A stretch of 14,690 nt of DNA. It comes from Fervidobacterium sp. GTDB taxonomy: Bacteria; Thermotogota; Thermotogae; Thermotogales; Fervidobacteriaceae. A program made the position numbers and the translations under genes. The notes below the pieces were generated by a model. That model was given only the letters and a program-made list of their open reading frames with translations. It made no database searches and was not told the origin of the DNA. Of this stretch, positions 5,821 to 14,690 are shown piece by piece (within the stretch, counting starts at the first letter, position 1; every line of letters begins with the position of its first letter). The stretch covers positions 1 through 14,690 of the forward strand of contig DPXZ01000087.1 in assembly GCA_003526765.1 (NCBI GenBank). The letters are read 5' to 3'.

Positions 5821-6954
5821 TTATATCTGGTAGACTTCAGAACAAATGCGCTCGAAGTCACTACGTTCCATTTTTTTCTCTGGCTGATAATTTGCAAATT
5901 CTGCCTTTCCACCTCCTCTTCCACCATAGACTTCCATGAGTTTCTTAATCATTGGCCTTACATCGTATTTATGCGAGGCGATAAGATATCGAGTACCATC
6001 GAAGAAAACAACTATTCTGTTGGATAAATCCATAATCTTTAGTAAGAAGTTGCCGACTTCGTTGTATCCTTCTACATATACTAGACCATCATTTTTCAAA
6101 TTCGTTGAAATGCAACGGGCGTATTCTTCAGAAATTTTCGATAAAGTCGATGCTTGTTCTTTCATTTGATTTTGCATCTTAACGATCCTTGCTTGCAATT
6201 CATCAAGAGAGGTTGTGAGCATTTTGGCAAGTTCGTTGATTACAGAGTTGTACTTTTGAAAGTACTTCAACGAGCGTATCCCTGCAACAAAATACAATCT
6301 TGTCAGCTCGCCCTTTACTTTTTCTGTATCAATTATTTTTATCATTCCAACCTCACCTGTATTTTCGGTGTGAAATCCACTGCAGGCTGATACGTCAAAT
6401 TGTCCGATTTTTATCAACCTTACCTCGCCTTTTACTTTATCACTTAATGGTTTCCTCAGTGAGTAGTTTCTTGAGCCTTCCAAATCTGTGATTATTTCTT
6501 CAACTTCTGTGCAGCTTTGTACGATTTTGTTTGCAAGCTCTTCTGCTTCGTTGAGTACATCAGGTTCTATGAATGCAGTTTCCACATCTATTGTACAATA
6601 TTCATCCCCCATGTGAAAGCTGACCGTCTTGATGTTTGCAATTTCAATGAATGCAGCTGATAGTATATGTTGCGCAGTGTGCTGCTGGGCTATGTCCATT
6701 CTTCTTTCTTCATCGATTGTAACATCGTATTCCCCGGGTTGTATTTCTTTATCTAACTCGCATATGATGTAATCATCATTTTCCCTCACCGATAGTACAT
6801 GTGCAGGACCTATGCTTCCTCTATCTCCAAGTTGACCACCTTTTCCATCCGGATAGAATGGCGATGATTTTGAGTAAGCAAGAATCTTTCCGTTGTTATT
6901 CTCAATTTTCTCTATCTGTATCCTATTGTTAGAATACGCCTTGAATATTCTCAT
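5821..6954 (-). CDS. alaX: Alanyl-tRNA editing protein, AlaX-L type
   Basis: A free-standing relative of the alanyl-tRNA synthetase editing domain that hydrolyses Ser-tRNA-Ala (and possibly Gly-tRNA-Ala) in the cytoplasm. From the ATG at 6954 it has 377 residues: an N-terminal beta domain with the typical PFYPDGKGGQLGDRG stretch, a zinc-binding editing domain with HTAQH (H92, H96) and CSGFH (C191, H195), a helical segment rich in Gln/Lys (about 255-290), and a C-terminal DHHA1 domain ending GGRGGGKAEFA. All four expected zinc ligands are present. In-frame starts also exist at 6963 (GTG) and 6960 (ATG). I chose 6954 because the GGTGAT just before it can serve as a ribosome site, whereas nothing suitable precedes the others. 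The gene follows gltX by about 40 bases, surely in the same transcript. There is no aminoacylation domain, so it is not AlaRS itself. Confidence 0.92.
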   Translation of the reverse strand: MRIFKAYSNNRIQIEKIENNNGKILAYSKSSPFYPDGKGGQLGDRGSIGPAHVLSVRENDDYIICELDKEIQPGEYDVTIDEERRMDIAQQHTAQHILSAAFIEIANIKTVSFHMGDEYCTIDVETAFIEPDVLNEAEELANKIVQSCTEVEEIITDLEGSRNYSLRKPLSDKVKGEVRLIKIGQFDVSACSGFHTENTGEVGMIKIIDTEKVKGELTRLYFVAGIRSLKYFQKYNSVINELAKMLTTSLDELQARIVKMQNQMKEQASTLSKISEEYARCISTNLKNDGLVYVEGYNEVGNFLLKIMDLSNRIVVFFDGTRYLIASHKYDVRPMIKKLMEVYGGRGGGKAEFANYQPEKKMERSDFERICSEVYQI

Positions 6955-6994
6955 ATGCATCACCCAATGTTCTTTTAGTGTTTCTCATTAGTTC

Positions 6995-8389
<1,395 letters not shown>

Positions 8390-8404
8390 TTATCGCATGG
8401 GTCT

Positions 8405-8432
8405 ATTATATAGCTAATTAAGCATGTAAAAA
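8405..8432 (-). promoter_or_regulatory. Candidate promoter for gltX-alaX
   Basis: On the minus strand a perfect TATAAT (8405-8410) lies 16 bases downstream of TTTTTA (8427-8432), with the alternative TTTACA (8425-8430) at a poor 14-base spacing. The -10 element sits 34 bases upstream of the gltX ATG, in the 46-base gap after the phosphodiesterase gene, whose last codons the -35 overlaps. Confidence 0.5.
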
Positions 8433-9602
8433 GATAGCAGGTACATAGAGTTCTTCACTTGTTAACCCGCCATGCATACCGGAGAGCTTTTCTTCTCCCC
8501 CGCTGTACAGGTAAGTGAAGGCATTATCTTCTCTTGCAACCATTATAACATCACCTATGCGATTGTACAATTCTGGATGTGTACGGCCTGTACCAAATAG
8601 TTCCAGGTCAAGAGCCTCTCTTGGAGTTAAAAAATCTACGGTATTTGGATAATTAGAGTTGAAATAATCTTTGAGTAAATCTACGTTATTACGCCTTGCA
8701 AGGTAAAAATACATCATCCTCATCTCACCACCCGGGGGTGATGATAAAAGTCTGTTGAAATTATCGCTTGGTTTGAGAAAGTTGTTGCGAGTTGGTGGAA
8801 TCTGGATCATGCCGTGGTCCGAAGTAATTACAAGTAACGTTTCATCATTTAGAGATTCTTCTGAAAATCTCTTGAGTTCGGTCAGGATTCTCTTCATCTC
8901 AATTGTATATGCGTCACTATCCGGCCCTTTCTTGTGTCCTAATCCGTCCAAGTGCCCCCAGTATACGTACAATATGCCAGTCCAGTCTTCTGAAAGTCTC
9001 TTTTTGAGGGTAGCAAGCAGATCTCCCATGTAATAATAACTCATGATATGTCCATTGCGATGAATGAGGTAAGAAAGGCCCGAATTTGCTATCGATGCGT
9101 GTGTTAGTACTCCACCGTAGAGTTCCTTTTCTCTCAGTGCATCAAAGACGTTTTCTAACCTGTGAATTCTCTTTTTCATCATATTTGAAAACATTCCACC
9201 CTCGACGCCGGGATACGAAAACTCTATCATGTTCGTGATGGAACCGATTTCCCTTAGATAAAGTATGTAGCCAAGCATGCCGTGTTCTTTTGGTGTCTTT
9301 GCTGTAAACCAGCTCGTAACCGCCGCAGTTGTCGTTGTTGGAAAGACGCTGGAAACTTTCAGCACGTCTTGGAAATTCAATTCTTCGTTCACCTTCGCGA
9401 ACTTTTCATACCCCATTCCATCAACCAGAAATATCACTATTTTCTTTGCATGTTTTAAAATCCCCTCGAAAGAACCTTCGAGGGGATATTCTTCATGGTA
9501 CGTTTGACAGTCAAAGTGTTTTAAGAATGTGGAAACTAAATTCACTATACTTTTCTGATAATCAGGTTTGTGTTCTATCATCTTTCTATCACACTCTTTC
9601 AC
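8418..9602 (-). CDS. Type I phosphodiesterase/nucleotide pyrophosphatase family protein (alkaline phosphatase superfamily)
   Basis: A metal-dependent hydrolase of phosphate esters or diesters; the substrate is not known. Numbering from the GTG at 9602 (394 residues), all expected two-metal-site residues are visible: D61 in FLVDGMGY, the threonine nucleophile within FPTTTTAA (88-94), D219 and H223 in GHLDGLGH, D262 and H263 in TSDHGM, and H377 in GMHGG. There is no signal peptide and no membrane helix, so it should be cytoplasmic. The start is unsure: the GTG lacks a ribosome site, while the ATG at 9581 (MIEHKPDYQ, 387 residues) has a GTGAT-type site before it. It begins only 28 bases after malG, so it is very likely transcribed with the transporter. 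That suggests, but does not show, a link to sugar-phosphate or nucleotide-sugar turnover. Confidence 0.88.
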   Translation of the reverse strand: MKECDRKMIEHKPDYQKSIVNLVSTFLKHFDCQTYHEEYPLEGSFEGILKHAKKIVIFLVDGMGYEKFAKVNEELNFQDVLKVSSVFPTTTTAAVTSWFTAKTPKEHGMLGYILYLREIGSITNMIEFSYPGVEGGMFSNMMKKRIHRLENVFDALREKELYGGVLTHASIANSGLSYLIHRNGHIMSYYYMGDLLATLKKRLSEDWTGILYVYWGHLDGLGHKKGPDSDAYTIEMKRILTELKRFSEESLNDETLLVITSDHGMIQIPPTRNNFLKPSDNFNRLLSSPPGGEMRMMYFYLARRNNVDLLKDYFNSNYPNTVDFLTPREALDLELFGTGRTHPELYNRIGDVIMVAREDNAFTYLYSGGEEKLSGMHGGLTSEELYVPAIFLHA

Positions 9603-9630
9603 GAGTGATGCTAAACGATTGTTATCTTCG

Positions 9631-12045
9631 TTAACCTTTTACAGCTCCGCTTACAAGACCACCAACTATGTATCTTTGCATTAGCAAGAAGAGGACTACC
9701 ATAGGTACCATTCCTATGAGTGCTGCTGCCGTAAACAATCCCCACTCAGTTTCAAATGGACCAGTCGAGAATGTGTAGAGCCCGACTGCGTACGTGTATT
9801 GTTTGACATCTTGCAGAATGATCTTTGCAAGGATGAATTCGTTGAACGTGCTCATGAACGTGAGAATCACGATAACGGCAAGTATAGGCGATGCGAGAGG
9901 AATGACTATTTTTACAAACGTCTGCCATCTCGTTGCACCATCTATGAGTGCTGCTTCTTCAAGGGAATCTGGTATCGTATCGTAATATCCCTTGATCAAG
10001 TACATGTTGTAAGCTATGCCACCCAAGTATGCAAATATAAGACCTGAGAGCTTACTCAATCCAAATCCTGGAATGTACTTACCAGCAAATGAAAGGAACG
10101 TGTAAATAGCGATCATGTACATGATTGCTGGGAACATTTGAATGAGTAGTAATCCCATTATACCATATTTTCTTCCTTTAAATCTCATTCTGCTAAATGG
10201 ATAAGCTGCCAAGGCTGTTACTGCAGTGGTGATGAGTGAGACTGTTATCGCAACTATGATACTGTTCAATATCCACCTGACTAAATAGTTATCGGCCTTT
10301 CTTTGCCAAATTTGGTCGATTCTGAACGCTGCACCATCTATTGCTTTGAGTTGACCCTTTGCCGCACTACTTAAGTCTAATTTGTCGGAAAGCTCAGTCG
10401 CCTTTCTTGACATAACGTTCATACTTGGTACTACATCGCTCCTGTAAGTTGAAAGTACGACGTCAGTCAATTTCTCGAGTGATTGCGGCCTTACCTTTAT
10501 TCCGGTCTTCGATACATTCATGAATTCCGGACCTTGAATTGATACTTCGTTTAGATACATCTTCAATTCTTTCATGTATGGCTCATAGCTTTGAACGAAA
10601 AGATCATAGTTTGTAAACATATCTTTCGCAGTTCCCGGCCAATCGATGTTCTTAATTAATGCTCTTAAACTCTTCTGTTCTTTTGAACTTTCAGGTAGCT
10701 GTGAAGCAAAATCCGTTACCAATCCAAAAACACGTTTCGATTGTATGTTAAGTAACTGGAGTTGAGTTGGCAATTTTAACGACGACACTCTGCTTTTTAT
10801 ATCTGAAAGTTGCGCTTTTACAACTTCAGAATTCAGATAAATCAAAGCGGGCGAGATTTCTTCATACGCCTTGGTGACTTCATCGTTCAATTTGTCCAAT
10901 TGATTCTGCAATCTTGTCAAGTTTGAACTATATTGATTGATCTGGGCCTGCAATTCCAACATCTTTTCAGTTGTACTATTCAATTGATTGAGTAGTTGGA
11001 CACTCTCTTTGATCGTCGATGCTACGTTTGTTGTAAATGCATCTGTCGTATTCAAAAAGTCTCGGTAAGGAGCGCGATCTTTGTACGAGAAGTTTTCCCA
11101 TTGGCTCAACACCTTGTTGTAAAGTGCAACAAATTCGTTGACTGTGTCACTGATCTCTTGCAAATCTTGATACTTTTCAGTCTTAACTCTCACGTCGGCA
11201 ATTGCAGATAGTACCGTTGTAAAGTTAGACTTTATGGCCTCTTCATCCGGTAAAAACTCTGCAGGTGCTGATGAATTCTTTGCTGATTCCAAGATTTGAA
11301 GCAGGCTGTTAAGTACCTTCGAGTATTCTTTGAGTTGTGGAACAAGCAGGCTTTTGATTGTACCAATCTGGTTCGTAAATTGTGATTGGTAAGCCGCATA
11401 TGATTTTTGAAGTGGCTGCAGCGTTGAATTGACGCTATCTATTTCTCCCTTTAGTATCTCTATTTGACTCTTTCTGCCACCGATCATTTCTTCCCACTTT
11501 TGCTGACCAGCTGTGGGATCTACATCAGAAATGGAGGAAAGGTCTACTCCATTGTTGTAAAGGTCGTAGGCTGCAACGTCGATATATTGTGCTGGTTTTT
11601 CGAAGTTCAATACAGTGATTATGTCGTCAAGATTCTTTGAAAAGGTTGCTATGAGCTGATCTGAGTTCTGTTCGAAGTAATCTCTTATTGTGTTTATGTT
11701 TTCATCGATCTTGGCTTTGAGGGACTCTGTCTCTTTTATGTAATTTTGGAACTTTTGAACATCTTTGGCAAATAGCTGTTTTGCCTCTTCAGTCGTAATT
11801 TTGTCGTGAGGTGGAGCAGATAGTATGAGTGCATCTATATCTGAGACTAACCTTGGGCCATTCTGTTCTGGAGCCAATAGGTCTCTATAGTTCTGTATAG
11901 TGAGCCTGCTGCTGAACATCTTTGTCGAAAATGCAGCATTGTCTCTTCTCAATGATGTTGAAACAACCCATACTATTGGGAATAGGACTACAATACACAC
12001 TACAATAAGTATTATGTGAGTAAGTACCTTTCTTTTTTTGGCCAT
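9631..12045 (-). CDS. malG: Maltose-type ABC transporter permease MalG with a very large extracytoplasmic insertion
   Basis: Second membrane subunit of the MalEFG importer. At 804 residues it is nearly three times E. coli MalG (296). Residues about 10-30 form the first membrane helix, and 30-57 keep the usual TSLR...TIQNYRDLL segment. At about 586 the normal permease fold resumes (NYLVRWILNSIIVA, AAYPFSRMRFKG) and runs to the C-terminus with the ATPase-contacting EAA loop EEAALIDGAT (696-705). The intervening 528 residues are polar, almost without hydrophobic helices, and rich in Gln, Asn, Ser, Leu and Lys, with heptad-like coiled-coil stretches (for example 342-400). By topology this insert lies outside the cytoplasm. 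The ATG overlaps the malF stop by one base (TAATG), and its ribosome site GAGGTGA lies within malF, so the two are translationally coupled. I recall long MalG forms in other Thermotogales, so this is probably a lineage trait. Confidence 0.93.
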   Translation of the reverse strand: MAKKRKVLTHIILIVVCIVVLFPIVWVVSTSLRRDNAAFSTKMFSSRLTIQNYRDLLAPEQNGPRLVSDIDALILSAPPHDKITTEEAKQLFAKDVQKFQNYIKETESLKAKIDENINTIRDYFEQNSDQLIATFSKNLDDIITVLNFEKPAQYIDVAAYDLYNNGVDLSSISDVDPTAGQQKWEEMIGGRKSQIEILKGEIDSVNSTLQPLQKSYAAYQSQFTNQIGTIKSLLVPQLKEYSKVLNSLLQILESAKNSSAPAEFLPDEEAIKSNFTTVLSAIADVRVKTEKYQDLQEISDTVNEFVALYNKVLSQWENFSYKDRAPYRDFLNTTDAFTTNVASTIKESVQLLNQLNSTTEKMLELQAQINQYSSNLTRLQNQLDKLNDEVTKAYEEISPALIYLNSEVVKAQLSDIKSRVSSLKLPTQLQLLNIQSKRVFGLVTDFASQLPESSKEQKSLRALIKNIDWPGTAKDMFTNYDLFVQSYEPYMKELKMYLNEVSIQGPEFMNVSKTGIKVRPQSLEKLTDVVLSTYRSDVVPSMNVMSRKATELSDKLDLSSAAKGQLKAIDGAAFRIDQIWQRKADNYLVRWILNSIIVAITVSLITTAVTALAAYPFSRMRFKGRKYGIMGLLLIQMFPAIMYMIAIYTFLSFAGKYIPGFGLSKLSGLIFAYLGGIAYNMYLIKGYYDTIPDSLEEAALIDGATRWQTFVKIVIPLASPILAVIVILTFMSTFNEFILAKIILQDVKQYTYAVGLYTFSTGPFETEWGLFTAAALIGMVPMVVLFLLMQRYIVGGLVSGAVKG

Positions 12046-13751
12046 TATCTGTTCACCTCTTCAAAGGAACCTGATAGTCTGAAGTTTATAAAACTCAGTC
12101 CTCCAACGATGAAGAATATTATTATGGAAATAGCTGAAGCAAAACCGAAGTCTTGGCCTCTTCCACCTTCAAATGCTAACTTGTACGTGTAGGATATGAG
12201 TATATCCGTTGAACCTGCAGGCGTGTTTGTATTCGGCATTGCAGGTCCACCACCTGTGAGCAGGTATATGTTACCGAAGTTGTTGAAGTTGAATGCGAAG
12301 CTACCAACAAGAAGTGGTGCTACAGTTGTCATCAACAATGGGAACGTGATTTTCCAAAATCTTTGCCATTTGCTTGCCCCATCGATAGACGCAGCCTCGT
12401 AATAATCTTGTGGGATACTCTGCAACGCACCGAGGGTTACAACCATCATGTAGGGGAAACCAAGCCATGTATTGACTATCAATACTGCTACCTTCGCCCA
12501 AAATGGATCATTCATCCACTTTATCGGTGTTCCTCCAAATAACTGAGAGATGATGAACTTATTTATGATACCGTAAGTCTCGTTGAAAAATCCATTTTTC
12601 CAAACCAAGACGGATATGAATGCTGGTATCGCCCATGGAATTATAAGAAGAGATCTGTAAATGGTTTTACCGCGTAAATTTGGATCGTTCAACACTAATG
12701 CAAGTATCATACCTATGACAAATGTGAATAGAACGCTTAAAGCTGCCCAAATGAAGTTCCAGATGAATATCTTTGCAAACGGTCCAGAAATAGCTGGGTC
12801 GGTGAATATCTTGGTAAAATTCTTTACACCGTAGTTAGATATGTATCCCGCTACAGCATACCTTTCTCCATTTTCATTTGTATCGTAAATCGTTCCATTT
12901 TCTTCTATCAACGGTTTGTTTGTCATCGTGTTAATGATAACCGTTTTTACAACGCTCTTACCATTCTCTACAGTTTCAGCTAATCCGAGTTTGTACATGT
13001 GCTTTATCTGAGAGAACGTGAACTTTCCTTCTTCATCCTGACGAATTGAGTATCTATTTGAAAGAGTGTCTACAAATTCTACTTTACTTAATGTTGGAAA
13101 AAGAATGGAATATTTGAAGAAATCTTCGTTAATAGCGGTTGAAGAGTCGTCCGGAGAATAGAAGTATTTGAACAAGTCATTTCCTTCTCTAACGATTTCA
13201 ATTCTGTTGTTCTCTGTTTCGAATCTTAGCCCACTTTCGTTTAGTCTTACCAATTCGGACTCACCAAGTATCAAGTCCCCTGCCTCACTCTTGAGGACTT
13301 TGTAATCGTTTGCTACGTACGATTCATCACCATCGTAAACAATTACTTTGAAATCGGTTGTTGGTTGAGTTCCATTATATTTCACGTAGACATTGTACGA
13401 GTAAGTCTTACCGTCTTCTACATTGTACGTGTAAATTGGATCAACGAGTAGTCTTTCAACCACTTCTTGCCTCGTCATGATGTGACCCGTTCCATAGTTT
13501 GTAAATGCAGTCCTTATTGTAAATGCTATAGGGTACAACACAAGAATGAACAACAAAATAAGTGCAGGAATCATGTACCTGTAAGGATAAGCCTTTCGAT
13601 TGATTATGAAAAAGTCTATCAAGAAGATCAAGACAAAGAGCGTTATGGATAATTCGTAAAATCCTTTGCTAAGTAGGAATATCCCTCCTAGTACACTAAG
13701 AACAGTAAACGCCGCTAGTAAAATCCAACCTAGAAGTTTTAAGAACTTCAT
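12045..13751 (-). CDS. malF: Maltose-type ABC transporter permease MalF
   Basis: First membrane subunit of the maltose/maltodextrin-type importer. From the ATG at 13751 it has 568 residues. Three N-terminal helices (about 6-27, 33-51 and 60-81) precede a large extracytoplasmic loop of about 235 residues (about 88-322), corresponding in position to the P2 loop of E. coli MalF that contacts the binding protein. The permease core follows (about 328-558), with the EAA loop YYEAASIDGASKWQ (450-463) and the MalF-typical NNFGNIYLLTGGGP (490-503). An in-frame TTG at 13754 directly precedes the ATG; AGGAGG eight bases before the ATG favours the latter. It lies 141 bases downstream of malE, behind a terminator, and overlaps malG by one base. 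Residue numbers may shift by one depending on the start. Confidence 0.95.
   Translation of the reverse strand: MKFLKLLGWILLAAFTVLSVLGGIFLLSKGFYELSITLFVLIFLIDFFIINRKAYPYRYMIPALILLFILVLYPIAFTIRTAFTNYGTGHIMTRQEVVERLLVDPIYTYNVEDGKTYSYNVYVKYNGTQPTTDFKVIVYDGDESYVANDYKVLKSEAGDLILGESELVRLNESGLRFETENNRIEIVREGNDLFKYFYSPDDSSTAINEDFFKYSILFPTLSKVEFVDTLSNRYSIRQDEEGKFTFSQIKHMYKLGLAETVENGKSVVKTVIINTMTNKPLIEENGTIYDTNENGERYAVAGYISNYGVKNFTKIFTDPAISGPFAKIFIWNFIWAALSVLFTFVIGMILALVLNDPNLRGKTIYRSLLIIPWAIPAFISVLVWKNGFFNETYGIINKFIISQLFGGTPIKWMNDPFWAKVAVLIVNTWLGFPYMMVVTLGALQSIPQDYYEAASIDGASKWQRFWKITFPLLMTTVAPLLVGSFAFNFNNFGNIYLLTGGGPAMPNTNTPAGSTDILISYTYKLAFEGGRGQDFGFASAISIIIFFIVGGLSFINFRLSGSFEEVNR
12053..12059 (-). promoter_or_regulatory. 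Ribosome binding site of malG inside the malF coding end
   Basis: GAGGTGA on the minus strand, seven bases before the malG ATG, formed by the malF codons for Glu-Val-Asn near its C-terminus. With the TAATG overlap it points to translational coupling and equal production of the two permease subunits. Confidence 0.75.
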
Positions 13752-13840
13752 CAATTCATCCTCCTTCTTCCATAACCTCCCGATTTTTTGAAACTTTGAG
13801 GACTTCTACAATGACATCTCCAAAGTGCTCAAACTGACTT

Positions 13841-13869
13841 AAGAAAAAGCACGGGGCAATGCCCCGTGC
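13841..13869 (-). terminator. Intrinsic terminator/attenuator between malE and malF
   Basis: GCACGGGGC (13849-13857) pairs with GCCCCGTGC (13861-13869) in a 9-bp, GC-rich stem with a three-base loop. Read on the minus strand it is followed by TTTTTCTT (13841-13848). It starts 23 bases after the malE stop. Since malFG have no obvious strong promoter of their own, partial read-through would give more binding protein than permease. Confidence 0.85.
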
Positions 13870-13892
13870 CCCTATATATAGTTCAAAATCTG

Positions 13893-14690
13893 TTACTTAA
13901 TTTGCGCCTTTATCTGTGCAACTGCATCGGCAAGTGCTTTTTCTGGTGCTACACCTTGGTCAAGTACTTTTGCAAGTGCGTCGCCCATTGCGCCCCATAC
14001 TGCTGCCATTTCTGGAACGTTTGGCATTGGTATTCCGTAGTTTCCAAGGAAATCTGCAAATTTCTTTGTGAGAGGATCTTTTGCCATCACGAGGTCGTTA
14101 ACGTCTTTTCTTGATGGGCATCTTGGGTCAGATTGCCAAATTTGGTACATGACATCTTTCGTAGCTATGAATTTTGTGAGGAAGTCTATTGCAAACAACT
14201 TGTTCTTGCTCTTCGCATTAACCATGAATCCTTGTGCTCCAAAGAATGGTTTTGGGTCTTTGCCACCAGGAAGTGTTGGAATTGGTGCTACGTCGAAGTT
14301 TATACCAGCTTGTTTGTAACCTGGAATTGCCCAAGGTCCGTTGAGAATCATTGCTGCAAGTCCATCCTTGAATAGTCCATCCATGGTATTGTAGTTGTCA
14401 CCGGATTGTAAGAGTTTTTGATCAACTAAGCTCTTCAAGAATTTCATCCCTTGAATTGACCCTGCGTTTGCAAGCCCAACGTCTTTTACATTGATCTTAC
14501 CAGATTTGTCTGTTCCAAATACGTATCCGCCGTAAGCAAACAATGCAAATGCACTGTTGTAGAAGTTTTTGAAATCGTATGTGAATCCTCTGACTTCTCC
14601 ACCATAGTCTTTCTCAATCTTCTTTGCCAATGCTATGAGTTCGTCAAATGTTTTTGGTGGGGTTGACACGTAATCTTTGTTGTAAATCAA
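13893..14690 (-). CDS. malE: Maltose/maltodextrin-type substrate-binding protein MalE, C-terminal part
   Basis: Extracytoplasmic solute-binding protein that delivers sugar to MalFG. The frame is open to the window edge (14690), where the codon is an internal Leu/TTG (LIYNKDYV), so the N-terminus, signal peptide and ribosome site are outside. The visible 266 residues cover the latter part of the family 1 binding-protein fold: PPKTFDELIALAKKI (hinge region), FALFAYGGYVFG, a DGLAAMILNGPWAIPGY segment with the Gly-Pro-Trp typical of MalE ligand sites, and APIPTLPGGKDPKPFFGAQGFMVN. The C-terminal helices end AVAQIKAQIK. Neighbouring malF and malG and the motif order make the maltose/maltodextrin family call strong. 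The exact sugar (maltose, longer dextrins or trehalose) cannot be told. A terminator follows the stop codon. Confidence 0.94.
   Translation of the reverse strand: MIYNKDYVSTPPKTFDELIALAKKIEKDYGGEVRGFTYDFKNFYNSAFALFAYGGYVFGTDKSGKINVKDVGLANAGSIQGMKFLKSLVDQKLLQSGDNYNTMDGLFKDGLAAMILNGPWAIPGYKQAGINFDVAPIPTLPGGKDPKPFFGAQGFMVNAKSKNKLFAIDFLTKFIATKDVMYQIWQSDPRCPSRKDVNDLVMAKDPLTKKFADFLGNYGIPMPNVPEMAAVWGAMGDALAKVLDQGVAPEKALADAVAQIKAQIK

Noticed and set aside
13756-13781. Five-codon leader frame (MEEGG) just before malF
   Set aside because: Its ATG lies only two bases after GGGAGG, too close for normal initiation, and its body is the malF ribosome site. Most likely chance.

Overview
The window (about 40% G+C by eye) looks like a chromosomal segment of a Thermotogales bacterium, most likely Fervidobacterium or a close relative. 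This is inferred from a metH that ends without the reactivation domain, a maltose-type ABC transporter with a greatly enlarged MalG, AGA-rich Arg codon use, strong GGAGG Shine-Dalgarno sites, and lineage-style small membrane proteins. I could not run a search, so the genus is a guess.

Layout. Bases 1-1722 (+) are the 3' three quarters of metH (B12-dependent methionine synthase), which stops on an intrinsic terminator. Bases 1739-2250 hold no intact gene. They contain a frameshifted minus-strand remnant of a beta-propeller-repeat protein (about 1787-1905), a 15-bp direct repeat, and the last codons of a second metH-like reading frame (2207-2250). Next is a complete 1059-bp insertion sequence (2251-3309) with imperfect 27-bp terminal inverted repeats, a perfect 8-bp target duplication (GAAAAAAG) and one intact DDE transposase with two zinc ribbons. 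It sits exactly in the T-tract of a strong bidirectional terminator (3311-3350). Everything to the right, 3373-14690, is on the minus strand.

Reading in the direction of minus-strand transcription: malE (3' part; its 5' end is outside the window), an intrinsic terminator between malE and malF, malF, malG (1-base overlap), a type I phosphodiesterase/alkaline-phosphatase-superfamily enzyme, gltX (with its own candidate promoter), alaX (trans-editing of mischarged tRNA-Ala), a secreted protein of unknown function, and two small membrane proteins with similar, HPD-less J-domain-like C-termini. The run ends at the terminator next to the IS.

How the genes work together. MalE-MalF-MalG form the binding protein and permease of an importer for maltose-type oligosaccharides; no ATPase gene is visible here. 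The terminator after malE would let binding protein be made in excess over permease. GluRS and AlaX both serve tRNA charging and its accuracy. The two J-like proteins look like an old tandem duplication. No clearly new defence or biosynthetic system is visible. The points most worth a second look are the 528-residue insertion in MalG, the paired J-like membrane proteins, and the IS/terminator/metH-remnant junction, whose pre-insertion sequence can be reconstructed.
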